Positions 50,797 through 57,853 of a DNA stretch of 64,000 bases are shown piece after piece (position 1 is the first letter of the stretch; every line of letters begins with the position of its first letter). Where the stretch lies: NCBI RefSeq assembly GCF_018531495.1, contig NZ_JAHDTI010000011.1:372001-436000 (forward strand). The letters are read 5' to 3'. This DNA comes from Nonomuraea sediminis. GTDB taxonomy: Bacteria > Actinomycetota > Actinomycetes > Streptosporangiales > Streptosporangiaceae. Position numbers and translations under genes: made by a program. The notes under the pieces are model-generated. The model saw only the letters and a list, made by a program, of their open reading frames with translations, did not search any database and was not told where the DNA came from.

Positions 50797-51109
50797 GTCA
50801 ATCCACCTCTCCCTGTTGGTTCAGTGTCCGATCATGATCGCCTTGCCGGCCAGAGTGCCGATCACGGGCGCGTTCGAGATCTCGTCGGCGACGATCAGCG
50901 CGTCGCTGAGCAGGAGGGGGCGCCACTCCCGTGCGCGTATTGCGTGAGGCGAACGCTCATGACGCCAGTTTGATCGCCACCACTACCACTGATAACCCCG
51001 CACACAAAGCATTCGCCACTCAGTCGAATAGCTGGACGTGGCGATCTTCCCGGGTGAACGCTGCCGATCAGCGAGCCAGCTGAGAACGCCGATGACCGGG
51101 GAGGTTCGC
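50797..51109. other. 313-base spacer with a short coding-like remnant
   Basis: Mostly non-coding. On the minus strand, frame ending TGA at 50821-50823, about 36 residues (REWRPLLLSDALIVADEISNAPVIGTLAG) read with typical codon use, but in-frame upstream there is no start. ATG 50960 begins MSVRLTQYA in another frame, so a one- or two-base shift would join the two. It may be the 3' part of a broken small gene. Confidence 0.3.
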
Positions 51110-51844
51110 ATGGCAGTTCAGGCGATTGACGGGTCGCGGATCACCGTCGATCTCGGCCGGGAGGAACAGGCCGCGCTGCGGGACTGGACCGGCCATATCC
51201 GCTACATCCCCAAGTACGGCCGCAGGTCTCCGACCTACGACGGCTGGGGCCTCGAGATCGCCCCGAGCAGCGCTCTGGGCGCGGTGGTCGAATCGCGCGG
51301 CTGCACCAACCCGCAGCGGTTCTCGATGGGCGGCGGCGACGTCGTCGTCTACGACTGCGCGACCCCCGAGGGCGCGCGCTGGGCGGCCTGGGCCGGGCCC
51401 TGGCACATGGCCCACGGCTTCTTCTACGCCCCCCGCTGGGAGGCGGCGGACATCATCGACACGCTCACCCGCCTGCGCTGGGTCGACACGCCCGACGGCC
51501 TGCTTGGCGACCCAGGCGATCGGTTCACCTTGGAATGGGCGGCCTACATGGCCCCTGTGGTCGGTGTCGGTGTCCTCCGGGTCGAGGCCAAGGCGAAAGT
51601 GCAGGCGGCGCTGCCGGCGTGGCGGGGAATGGCCGCACAGGCGGGCGAGGTCTACCGCAACCCGCCTGCCACCCCCGGTTCCGGCGAGACGCTGATGCTG
51701 GTGGGGTCCAACGCCGTCGTCACCCTCGACCCCTGGGACGTGCCCGACCGCGCCGGTCGGGCGTCGTTGCGGGCCGGGTCGGGGACGATGGAGGCCGGCC
51801 TCGGCTTCCTCACCAGGATCAAGCGCGTGGACTGGTCGGCCTGA
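51110..51844 (+). CDS. Hypothetical protein at the head of the Mau-like redox operon
   Basis: A 244-residue protein; ATG 51110 is chosen because GGGGAGG is five bases upstream. It has no signal peptide or transmembrane helix. Sequence such as YIPKYGRRSPTYDGWGLEIAPSSALG, VVVYDCATPEGARWAAWAGPWHMAHGFFYAPRWEAADIID and AYMAPVVGVGVLRVEAKAKVQAALPAW fits a mixed alpha/beta domain that I cannot name. It is three bases from the MauD-like gene and therefore probably co-translated with it; that is the only clue to its function. Confidence 0.65.
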   Translation: MAVQAIDGSRITVDLGREEQAALRDWTGHIRYIPKYGRRSPTYDGWGLEIAPSSALGAVVESRGCTNPQRFSMGGGDVVVYDCATPEGARWAAWAGPWHMAHGFFYAPRWEAADIIDTLTRLRWVDTPDGLLGDPGDRFTLEWAAYMAPVVGVGVLRVEAKAKVQAALPAWRGMAAQAGEVYRNPPATPGSGETLMLVGSNAVVTLDPWDVPDRAGRASLRAGSGTMEAGLGFLTRIKRVDWSA

Positions 51845-51846
51845 CC

Positions 51847-52377
51847 ATGGATCCCGTTGCCGCCGCGATGATCATCCTGGCCGCGTTCACGCTCATCCTC
51901 GCCGCCGCGGGGGCCGGGCTCTACCGGCGCGTCCGGGAGCTGGAGCTGGCCACCTACCAAGGTGTGGGCCTCAACGTGGCTCAGTCAGACCCGACGGGGA
52001 CCCTCGCTGAACTGGCCGCTCCCGGCCGGATGACCGTCGCGGTCAAGATCAATCGCCAGTGCTCGATCTGCGACGAACTCGTCGCGACGATCCGCAGGAT
52101 CGCGCCGAGCCTGGAGGGCGAGGTCCAGCTGGCGATCGTCTCCGACGACCCGAAGTTCGCCAAGCCCGTCCCTGCGAACGTCCGGGTCATCACCCGGCCG
52201 GAAGCCTGGCGGGCCATCAACCTGCCGTACGTCCCCGCCGCCGTCGTGATTGACGAGGGCGGCGTGGTCGTCCACAGCGCACCGGCCGGCTCGTCGGCGG
52301 TGCTCGAAGAGATCATCCATCGGGTCGCGATCTCCGGAGAGGAGTCACGTCGTGAAGCAGATGAAGTCACCTCTTGA
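51847..52377 (+). CDS. Membrane-anchored thioredoxin-like protein (MauD-like)
   Basis: A 176-residue protein with an N-terminal membrane helix (about 5-26, short basic RRVRE after it) and a soluble thioredoxin fold. The redox motif is NRQCSICDEL with Cys72 and Cys75, in a TlpA/MauD-type position after a beta strand (MTVAVKI), followed by VRVITRPEAWRAINLPYVPAAVVID containing a cis-Pro type PYVPA. It should deliver electrons for disulfide exchange outside the membrane. The neighbours (Tat-exported Cys-rich protein, polytopic protein, MauE) resemble a methylamine-dehydrogenase maturation set. Its tail overlaps the next gene by 26 bases. Confidence 0.78.
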   Translation: MDPVAAAMIILAAFTLILAAAGAGLYRRVRELELATYQGVGLNVAQSDPTGTLAELAAPGRMTVAVKINRQCSICDELVATIRRIAPSLEGEVQLAIVSDDPKFAKPVPANVRVITRPEAWRAINLPYVPAAVVIDEGGVVVHSAPAGSSAVLEEIIHRVAISGEESRREADEVTS

Positions 52378-52861
52378 CGCGGTGCCGAGCTCGGCCGAGC
52401 CTCCGCCGTCTCCCGTGCCGATCGAGACGGCGGACCGTCCCTCGCAGTGGAGCCGCCGGAAGGTCATGGCCATGGCGACGGGGGCCGCCATGGCCGCCGG
52501 GCTGGGCGCCCTCGACCTGTTCCCCTGGTCACGTCCGCGCGCCGCGCTCGCCAGCGGGCCGTACAGCGTCTGGGGAGACTGCGAGGGGTACGTGGACAGG
52601 AACACCGTGTGCACCCCGAGCACTGCGTACTACGGAAGCGACAACTGCAGCGGGCAGTGGCACAAGGACGAGGGCGGCTCCTATACCTGTGTCTCCTGGC
52701 GCTACACGCCCAACCTGACGTCCTGCGGCCAGCGAAACGCGTGGAAGTGGTACGGCGGGTCGAACACCCCGACCAGGCGCATGTGCTCGGACGGCTATTA
52801 CAGCTACGTCAGCTGCTCGGGCAACTACTCCAACTTCTCCATCTGCCGTACGGCCATCTGA
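52352..52861 (+). CDS. Tat-exported eight-cysteine protein
   Basis: A 169-residue protein from GTG 52352 (GGAG seven bases before). A long N-terminal region ends in a Tat signal: SQWSRRKVMAMATGAAMAAG with Arg35-Arg36 and a hydrophobic stretch, then an Ala-x-Ala site near residue 62. The mature part (about 105 residues) has eight cysteines (in DCEG, TVCTP, NCSG, TCVSW, SCGQ, MCSDG, SCSGN, ICRT), enough for four disulfides, plus five Trp. It resembles the light subunit of methylamine dehydrogenase in being small, Cys-rich, Tat-exported and linked to MauD/E, but the TTQ tryptophan context is not evident. Confidence 0.72.
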   Translation: MKQMKSPLDAVPSSAEPPPSPVPIETADRPSQWSRRKVMAMATGAAMAAGLGALDLFPWSRPRAALASGPYSVWGDCEGYVDRNTVCTPSTAYYGSDNCSGQWHKDEGGSYTCVSWRYTPNLTSCGQRNAWKWYGGSNTPTRRMCSDGYYSYVSCSGNYSNFSICRTAI

Positions 52862-52865
52862 CCGC

Positions 52866-53573
52866 ATGACGAAGTCGGCCGTCCGGCTCCTCGGCCCTCC
52901 GGTGGCGCTGCTGCTCCTCGCCACCGGAGTGGCTCTGGCCTGGGGTTCCGCCGGGTTCTCGTGGCTGATCGCGGCCCTGGTGGCCGGGTTCTCGCTGTCC
53001 GGCTCGGTTTGAAGCCTCAACAGCGCCTGGGCGCTCGCCTCGTCGGTCCGGCGGGGCCTGGATCGGTTCGGGTTCGTCGCCGGGCTCTACCTGGGCGCGA
53101 TCGCGACGGCGTTCGCACTGGCGACGGCCGGTTCCCTGCTGCGCATCCCCGTGCCGGGGGCCGCCCGCGAGGTGGTCGCGGCCGCCGTGGTGGCGATGCT
53201 GCTCCTGCGTGAGCTCGGGGTCGTCCGGTTCCCGCTCGTCCAGAACGGCCGGCAGGTGCCGCAGTTCGTGACGCGGGTGCCGTTCTGGGGGGCCCTGCAG
53301 TTCGGCACCGAGATGGGCACCGGGATGCGGACCTACTCGCCGACCGGGCTGCCCCACGTCATCGCCGTCTGCCTGCTGCTCATGGCCACCTGGCAGGAGG
53401 CGATCGCGGCCGGGGCCGGCTTCGCCACGGGCCGGACGCTCATGCTCGCCGTCTTCCTGATCGCCCGGGACAGAACGGACGCCGACCACGTCTTCGACAC
53501 GGCCATGAGCCGCCTGCGCGGACCGTTCGCCGTCCTGCTGATCCCGCTGCTCGTCCTGCTGATCGCGAGGTGA
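52866..53573 (+). pseudogene. Polytopic membrane protein interrupted by in-frame TGA
   Basis: Frame from ATG 52866 encodes 48 residues with one membrane helix and reaches TGA at 53010-53012; the same frame then stays open to 53573. Read through, it makes a protein of about 235 residues with five or six helices (ALLLLATGVALAWG, FSWLIAALVAGFSLSGSV-stop-SLNSAW, FVAGLYLGAIATAFALATAG, VIAVCLLLMATWQEAI, FAVLLIPLLVLLIAR), reminiscent of CcdA/MauF-type electron carriers. GTG 53151 or others downstream would give only a truncated protein. The TGA may be a nonsense mutation, a sequencing error or selenocysteine. Confidence 0.6.
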
Positions 53574-53576
53574 CCG

Positions 53577-53954
53577 TTGCTGACCATGATCAGGTACGCG
53601 CTGGCGCTCGTGCTGTCGTACGCCGTCGTGGCCAAGGCACGCAGGTTCCCGGCCTTCCGGCTGAGCCTCGCGGCGTACGGCGCGCCGTTCCCGGGCCCCA
53701 GCGCCGCTGTCGTCGTCGGCGTGGAGACGCTCACGGTACTGGCCGCCTTCTCGCCCCTCGGCGACCGGGAAGTGGGATACCTCCTGAGCGCGCTCTGTGC
53801 CGCGTTCGTCGTGGTGCAGACCTACCTGCTGGCCGGCGGACGCTCGCCGAGCTGCACGTGCTTCGGGCGCACCCGCCCGGTCACCCTTCGCTCCTGGTCA
53901 CGCGCCACCCTCATGCTGACCGCCAGCCTCATCCTCGCCACCGGGGGAACGTAA
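53577..53954 (+). CDS. MauE/DoxX-like redox-associated membrane protein
   Basis: A 125-residue four-helix protein (LALVLSYAVVAKARRFPAFRLSLAAYG, VVVGVETLTVLAAF, LLSALCAAFVVVQTYLLAGGR, and the last helix). The CxC-type motif GRSPSCTCFGR (about 86-97) is characteristic of MauE, which helps form disulfides in methylamine dehydrogenase and related proteins. The TTG start at 53577 has GAGG six bases upstream; the ATG at 53586 is an alternative. It ends the redox operon, four bases after the interrupted polytopic gene. Confidence 0.78.
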   Translation: MLTMIRYALALVLSYAVVAKARRFPAFRLSLAAYGAPFPGPSAAVVVGVETLTVLAAFSPLGDREVGYLLSALCAAFVVVQTYLLAGGRSPSCTCFGRTRPVTLRSWSRATLMLTASLILATGGT

Positions 53955-54136
53955 TTTCTGTTCCCGTCGGCCGCAGCCAGGACCTGACCTGGTCGGGTAT
54001 AGGGCGACAACACCTACGACGCCATCACCGACCGGAAGGTCACACCCACACACCGACGCCCAGAGGGGACCGGCGGCCGCGTTGCTGGAGGCGGAGTTTT
54101 GATTGACAGGGGCACCCTGGGCGAAAATGATCGGCC

Positions 54137-54862
54137 GTGGCTGAGAGAGTACCTTCCGCCCGCCACATGGATGGGAGAGCGTTGCCGCCGGATGTTGAGA
54201 TGCGCCAGCACGAATGGTGGATCGACCCTCGCGAGTACGCCCGGCACGAGGCTCGTCGAGGCCGTCGCTTCGCGTTCACGGACCTTGTCCCGGCCCGTAC
54301 TGCCCTGGTGGTGATCGACATGGTGCCGTTCTTCGTGTCCGACAGCCCCTACTGCCGCGGCATCGTGCCCAATATCAGCCGCATCGCCGATACCCTCCGA
54401 GCGGCGAGCGGTACTGTCGCTTGGGTCCTGCCCGCGGTCGGCGAACGGACGCCGGTGCTCGATGAGTTCCACGGCCCGGAAACGGCCGAGATGTACCGCA
54501 CCTCTGGCGGGACAGGTCCGCTCCCCGAACGCCTCTGGCCGGAACTGGTGATCCATCCCGGGGACGTGCTGGTGGAGAAGCATGCGGCCAGCGCCTTCTT
54601 TCCTGGCCGGTGCCTGCTCTCCAGCCTGCTGGATGAGCGCGGAGTCGACACCGTTCTGATCACCGGGACCGTCACCAATGTGTGCTGCGAGTCCTCCGCC
54701 CGCGATGCCGCCACACTCGGATTCAGGGTCATCATGGTCGCAGACGCAAACGCGGCACCACGCGACAAGGAACACAACGCCACGCTGCACACCATCTACC
54801 GATCCTTCGGCGACGTGCGCTCAACGACCGACGTACTCGACATGATCCAACACGGGCGCTAA
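54137..54862 (+). CDS. Isochorismatase-like cysteine hydrolase
   Basis: A 241-residue protein of the isochorismatase/nicotinamidase superfamily. Catalytic Asp in ALVVIDMVPFFVSD, Lys in VLVEKHAASAFFPG and Cys in ITGTVTNVCCESSARDA form the triad. The family hydrolyses amide or vinyl-ether bonds in small molecules; the substrate is not obvious. The GTG at 54137 is one possible start and ATG 54167 the other; neither has a strong ribosome-binding site. Neither neighbour looks related. The preceding 182 bases and the following 227 bases contain no gene that I can support. Confidence 0.82.
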   Translation: MAERVPSARHMDGRALPPDVEMRQHEWWIDPREYARHEARRGRRFAFTDLVPARTALVVIDMVPFFVSDSPYCRGIVPNISRIADTLRAASGTVAWVLPAVGERTPVLDEFHGPETAEMYRTSGGTGPLPERLWPELVIHPGDVLVEKHAASAFFPGRCLLSSLLDERGVDTVLITGTVTNVCCESSARDAATLGFRVIMVADANAAPRDKEHNATLHTIYRSFGDVRSTTDVLDMIQHGR

Positions 54863-55089
54863 CGACCACGCGATCGAGATGGTTCGCGCGATTGATCAAC
54901 TCACAGGCGGATGAACCTTCCCAACGGGCGTGATGCCTGCCGAGACCGGGCTATTCCGCAAAGGGCGTGTTTCCCCTGCTCAGAGTGACACTGCTCCGGA
55001 GGAGGGCGGGCCCGGGCGTTGACCGATGTCAACCCCGGCGACGCGTCAGTAACCGGGTCTTCATGAACGCGCCAAGGTAACGTCCTCGG

Positions 55090-55398
55090 ACGCAGTTTCT
55101 CGATGTGGGGCCGGGGTTGCCCAGTCAGGGCAACATGCACGAGGTCGCGGGCGGTGCCCACGTGGTGTACGTCGACAACGACCACATGGTGGCCGTGCAT
55201 GCCAGGGCACTGCTGGCCTCCAAGCATGACGACAGCGTCCGCGTCATGCAGGCCGACCTGCGTGACCCCGCCATGGTCTGCGGCGACCCCGAGGTGCGGC
55301 GGTTGATCGACTTCTCGCTGCCGGTCTGCGTACTGTTCGTGTCCGTGCCGCACGGCATCGCCGACGGCGACGACCCGGCCGGGATCGTCCGCGCCTAG
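55090..55398 (+). pseudogene. Methyltransf_19 SAM-dependent methyltransferase, central fragment
   Basis: The frame TQFLDVGPGLPSQGNMHEVAGG carries the SAM-binding motif I of the Methyltransf_19 (DUF574) family, and continues through VVYVDNDHMVAVHARALLAS, VMQADLRDP, EVRRLIDFSLPVCVLFVSVPHGIADGDDPAGIVRA and a TAG. About 60 N-terminal and 100 C-terminal residues are missing. The last 95 bases are repeated 6.3 kb downstream (61604-61698), where the C-terminal part of the same family resumes. A GTG at 55105 could start a short ORF but not a working enzyme. Confidence 0.8.
55304..55398 (+). repeat. Left direct repeat, 95 bp
   Basis: TGATCGACTTCTCGCTGCCG through to GCGCCTA matches 61604-61698 with five mismatches in 95 bases. 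The similarity stops abruptly at both ends. The exact offset is 6300 bases. Confidence 0.9.
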
Positions 55399-55660
55399 GT
55401 GTTCGTGACGGTGCTCGAGTCAGGCCGCACGTACCAGGCCGAGCTGAGCACCGAGATCGCGTGGCTCTACGGGATCGCCCCGCAAGACGATCTTCGCCGA
55501 GCGACGCCGGGCGTTCAAGCAGCACCGGTTGACCGATCGGGTGAGCGGGCGACGCCTGCTGGACGCCAAGAATTGGCCACCAGGGTCACTCTGGGAGATC
55601 AGGGCCCGGCACTCGGGTCGCTGTCACCAAGGCAAATAGCGCTGAGTGTCACGTGCGTCC
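55399..55660 (+). pseudogene. Frameshifted remnant after the methyltransferase fragment
   Basis: GTG 55399, immediately after the TAG, begins VFVTVLESGRTYQAELSTEIAWLYGIAPQ. Beyond it the coding signal switches frame: KTIFAERRRAFKQHRLTDRVSGRRLLDAKNWPPGSLWEIRAR to a TAG near 55641. A single frameshift between about 55490 and 55500 would join them. I do not recognise the family. The following 140 bases to 55799 show nothing more. Confidence 0.35.
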
Positions 55661-55799
55661 AGGAGCCGTCCCCGTGCCCCGGGCTGGAGCGGGAGGCGGA
55701 GAAGCCTGAGCGCTGAGGTCCGGATGATGGCGACGCCCACCGCACACGATCGTGCGGCGGGCGTCGTTTCGCGAGCGCCCCCGGCCCCGCGGGTGCGCG

Positions 55800-56435
55800 T
55801 CAGTGGGACAGCGGCGCGTCCGTGGTGTCCACCAGCGTGCAGTCGGCGATCGGGCCCTCACCGACACGGGCCCAGAGGCTCGCCACGACGGAGTCTTGGG
55901 CCTTCTCGCCGAGATCCACCACGGCGTGGTCCTCGATCGTCACCTCATCGCCCTCGATCTTCTCGACGTTGAACTCCAGCACTCCCGTCTGCCCTGGACC
56001 GATGAGCTTCGGGTTGATGACGAAGTCCGACTCGGGGTCTGGGGCCGGGAAGACCGCCAGCGGCGCCTCCTCCTTGCTGAGGAAGTGGCTGCTGCGCGGC
56101 TGCGGGCTGCACTTCTTGCCCTCGGGGATGTAGTCCACCACCACATTCGCCCCCATGTCCCGCAGGTCCGCCTGTAGTTTCTTCGGGTCCTTGACCTCGT
56201 TGATGGTGATGCCGATGAGGCCGTCGGGGCTCTTGATGAGCGCGTAGGCAGGCGTGCCGCCGAACAGCAGCGGCACGGACACCGCCACAGCGGCAGCCAG
56301 GCCCAGGGCGGGGGCCAGGACGGGGAGGCGCAAGAGGCGCCGCCGAGGGGCCTTGTTGTCGATCTCCGTCATCACGAACTCCTTAAGTAGTCGGTGACGG
56401 CCCTCAGGAAGATCACGTTCGGCCGGCCAGTTCAT
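55800..56435 (-). CDS. Membrane-anchored probable anti-sigma factor
   Basis: A 211-residue protein starting MNWPAERDLPEGRHRLLKEFVM in an ATGA overlap with the sigma-factor gene. A short cytoplasmic part with Lys/Arg-rich end (APRRRLLRLPVLAPALGLAAAVAVSVPLLFGG) leads through one membrane helix (about 34-56) to an outer domain (SPDGLIGITINEVKDPKKLQADLRDMGANVVVDYIPEGKKC, three Cys in all). Small membrane proteins with this layout next to ECF sigma genes are common in Streptosporangiales and usually act as their anti-sigma factors; no zinc-binding ZAS motif is visible, so the mechanism is unclear. Confidence 0.68.
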   Translation of the reverse strand: MNWPAERDLPEGRHRLLKEFVMTEIDNKAPRRRLLRLPVLAPALGLAAAVAVSVPLLFGGTPAYALIKSPDGLIGITINEVKDPKKLQADLRDMGANVVVDYIPEGKKCSPQPRSSHFLSKEEAPLAVFPAPDPESDFVINPKLIGPGQTGVLEFNVEKIEGDEVTIEDHAVVDLGEKAQDSVVASLWARVGEGPIADCTLVDTTDAPLSH

Positions 56436-57022
56436 TTGATGTCCTCCTTCTTCGAGCCGCGGTCACCTAATACCTGTCGGGTCGCCGCGGGCGGTTCCGC
56501 CTCCGCCGCAATCTTTTTGCGGGCTCGTGACAGCCGGGACCGCACCGTGCCCACCGGGATGCCGAGCGCCTCGGCGGCCTGGGCGTAGTCGAGCCCGGCC
56601 CACACGCACAGCGCGAACACGTCCTGCTCCGCGCGGCGCAACCGCCCGCACGCGCGGCGGACGGCGGCCAAACGCTCGGCGTCATCGATGCGGCCCACGA
56701 GCTCCTCGGCGAAGTCGGGCATCTCCTCACCCCTGGGCAGGCGGGCCAGGGCGTCGTCGTGGCGGCGGGCGGCCCGGCGTACGTTGCGGGCCACATTGGT
56801 GGCGATTCCGAGCAGCCAGGGCCGCAGCGAGCCGCTCTCGGCGTCGATCCTGCCCCGCAGCCGCCACGCTTCCAGGAACGTCAACGCCATCACGTCCTCG
56901 GCCGTGGACCAGTTGGCCGTCAGGCGGAAAGCGTGGTTGTAGACGGCTTTCGAGCACTCGTCGAAGAGCTCGCCGAACGCAGCTTTGTCGCCGTCACGTA
57001 TTCGGCTCCGCAGTAATGACAT
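56432..57022 (-). CDS. ECF-family RNA polymerase sigma factor
   Basis: A 196-residue group IV sigma factor. Region 2 reads AFGELFDECSKAVYNHAFRLTANWSTAEDVMALTFLEAWRLRGRI (about 15-59), and region 4 ACGRLRRAEQDVFALCVWAGLDYAQAAEALGIPVGTVRSRLSRARKKIA (about 122-170), typical of RpoE/SigL-like ECF. It directs RNA polymerase to a stress or envelope regulon. ATG 57022 is used (GTG 57028 is possible). It is coupled to the probable anti-sigma. The target promoters are unknown; the adjacent TetR remnant and STAND pair are candidates by position only. Confidence 0.88.
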   Translation of the reverse strand: MSLLRSRIRDGDKAAFGELFDECSKAVYNHAFRLTANWSTAEDVMALTFLEAWRLRGRIDAESGSLRPWLLGIATNVARNVRRAARRHDDALARLPRGEEMPDFAEELVGRIDDAERLAAVRRACGRLRRAEQDVFALCVWAGLDYAQAAEALGIPVGTVRSRLSRARKKIAAEAEPPAATRQVLGDRGSKKEDIK

Positions 57023-57045
57023 GTCCACACATATCTACTGTCCGC

Positions 57046-57414
57046 GAGGTTTGCCTGGGTTCCCGGCTATCCCGCCATACCGTCACCTGCACCCGCGACC
57101 TGGCCGAGGGGCTGCGCGAGTCCGGCTGGCTGGACGGTTGTCCCGTCACCACCACGGCGTTGGAGAGCGCCGACCGGGTGCCCGAGATCCAGCAGGCCAC
57201 AGAGGACGCCTACGAGAACTGACGCACGCTGGTCCACGACAAACTCAGTCGCTCCGGCTTCGCCGACGACGTCGCGCACGACCTCGCCCACAGCATGATC
57301 AACATGCTGGAGGGCGCGGAACTGTCGGCGCAGGTGTCCCAGAGCGAGGCACCGCTGGAGATCGCCGGCAGGCGCCACCGAAATATGGCAGATTCGGGCC
57401 GCCTGCCTTGCTGA
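57046..57414 (+). pseudogene. TetR-family regulator remnant, C-terminal domain
   Basis: The frame reads VCLGSRLSRHTVTCTRDLAEGLRESGWLDGCPVTTTALESADRVPEIQQATEDAYEN, then TGA at 57220-57222, then RTLVHDKLSRSGFADDVAHDLAHSMINMLEGAELSAQVSQSEAPLEIAGRR, a good match to the C-terminal ligand domain of LmrA/YxaF-type TetR regulators (GCPV, EGA motif). The TGA replaces the usual Trp codon in the W-R-x-L stretch. The DNA-binding half is missing, so it is a dead gene. Confidence 0.7.
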
Positions 57415-57541
57415 CCTGAGGCTTCGCTGGGCTGATGACATCTCGTCCGAAAGCGTCTAGTTTCCTGGACGGCTCGGCAGGTCGGACGTGTTCTCGTGTA
57501 ATCGCGTTGTGTGATCTTGCGGGGGGATCGATGATGCCGGT

Positions 57542-57853
57542 ATGCGCGGGCGTGTGCTGGTATGGGGCGGTGCTGTGGTCGCGGTGGCGGCCCTGGTAGG
57601 GCTGGGCGTCTACTTCGCGAAGGTGGGGCTGGAGGAGGCGGACAAGCTGGCCAGCGTGATCGGGGTGTTCGTCGCTCTGGTCGGGCTGGGGGTGGCGGTG
57701 TACGGGCTGCGCGTCGACCGGAACCTCGGCAGTGGCGACGGGCAGGATGCGCCGCGTGTTTCCGCCTCCGGGGAGCGGTCGATCGCCATCGGCGGCGCTA
57801 ACAGCGGGATCGCCTCGACCGGGGACGATACGACCAACATTCAGGCACGGTGA
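57542..57853 (+). CDS. Small two-helix membrane protein with C-terminal signalling motif
   Basis: A 103-residue protein. Two membrane helices (about 6-26 and 37-57) are followed by a polar linker and, at residues 77-101, GERSIAIGGANSGIASTGDD plus TTNIQ. The last motif is repeated in the N-terminus of the next gene (14 of 25 identical). The TGA overlaps the STAND gene's GTG by four bases. Short membrane effectors carrying the same C-terminal motif as an adjacent NLR-type receptor are the hallmark of bacterial amyloid-signalling (BASS-type) pairs; when the receptor oligomerises, the motif would seed aggregation of this membrane protein. The assignment is inference. Confidence 0.72.
   Translation: MRGRVLVWGGAVVAVAALVGLGVYFAKVGLEEADKLASVIGVFVALVGLGVAVYGLRVDRNLGSGDGQDAPRVSASGERSIAIGGANSGIASTGDDTTNIQAR

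Noticed and set aside
53955..54136. Short peptide DNTYDAITDRKV before the isochorismatase-like gene
   Set aside because: Only about a dozen residues with coding-like codons; no start, stop context or homologue known to me.
54863..55089. Gene or RNA in the spacer after the isochorismatase-like gene
   Set aside because: No ORF with actinomycete codon bias, no clear hairpin, no tRNA-like cloverleaf found by eye.
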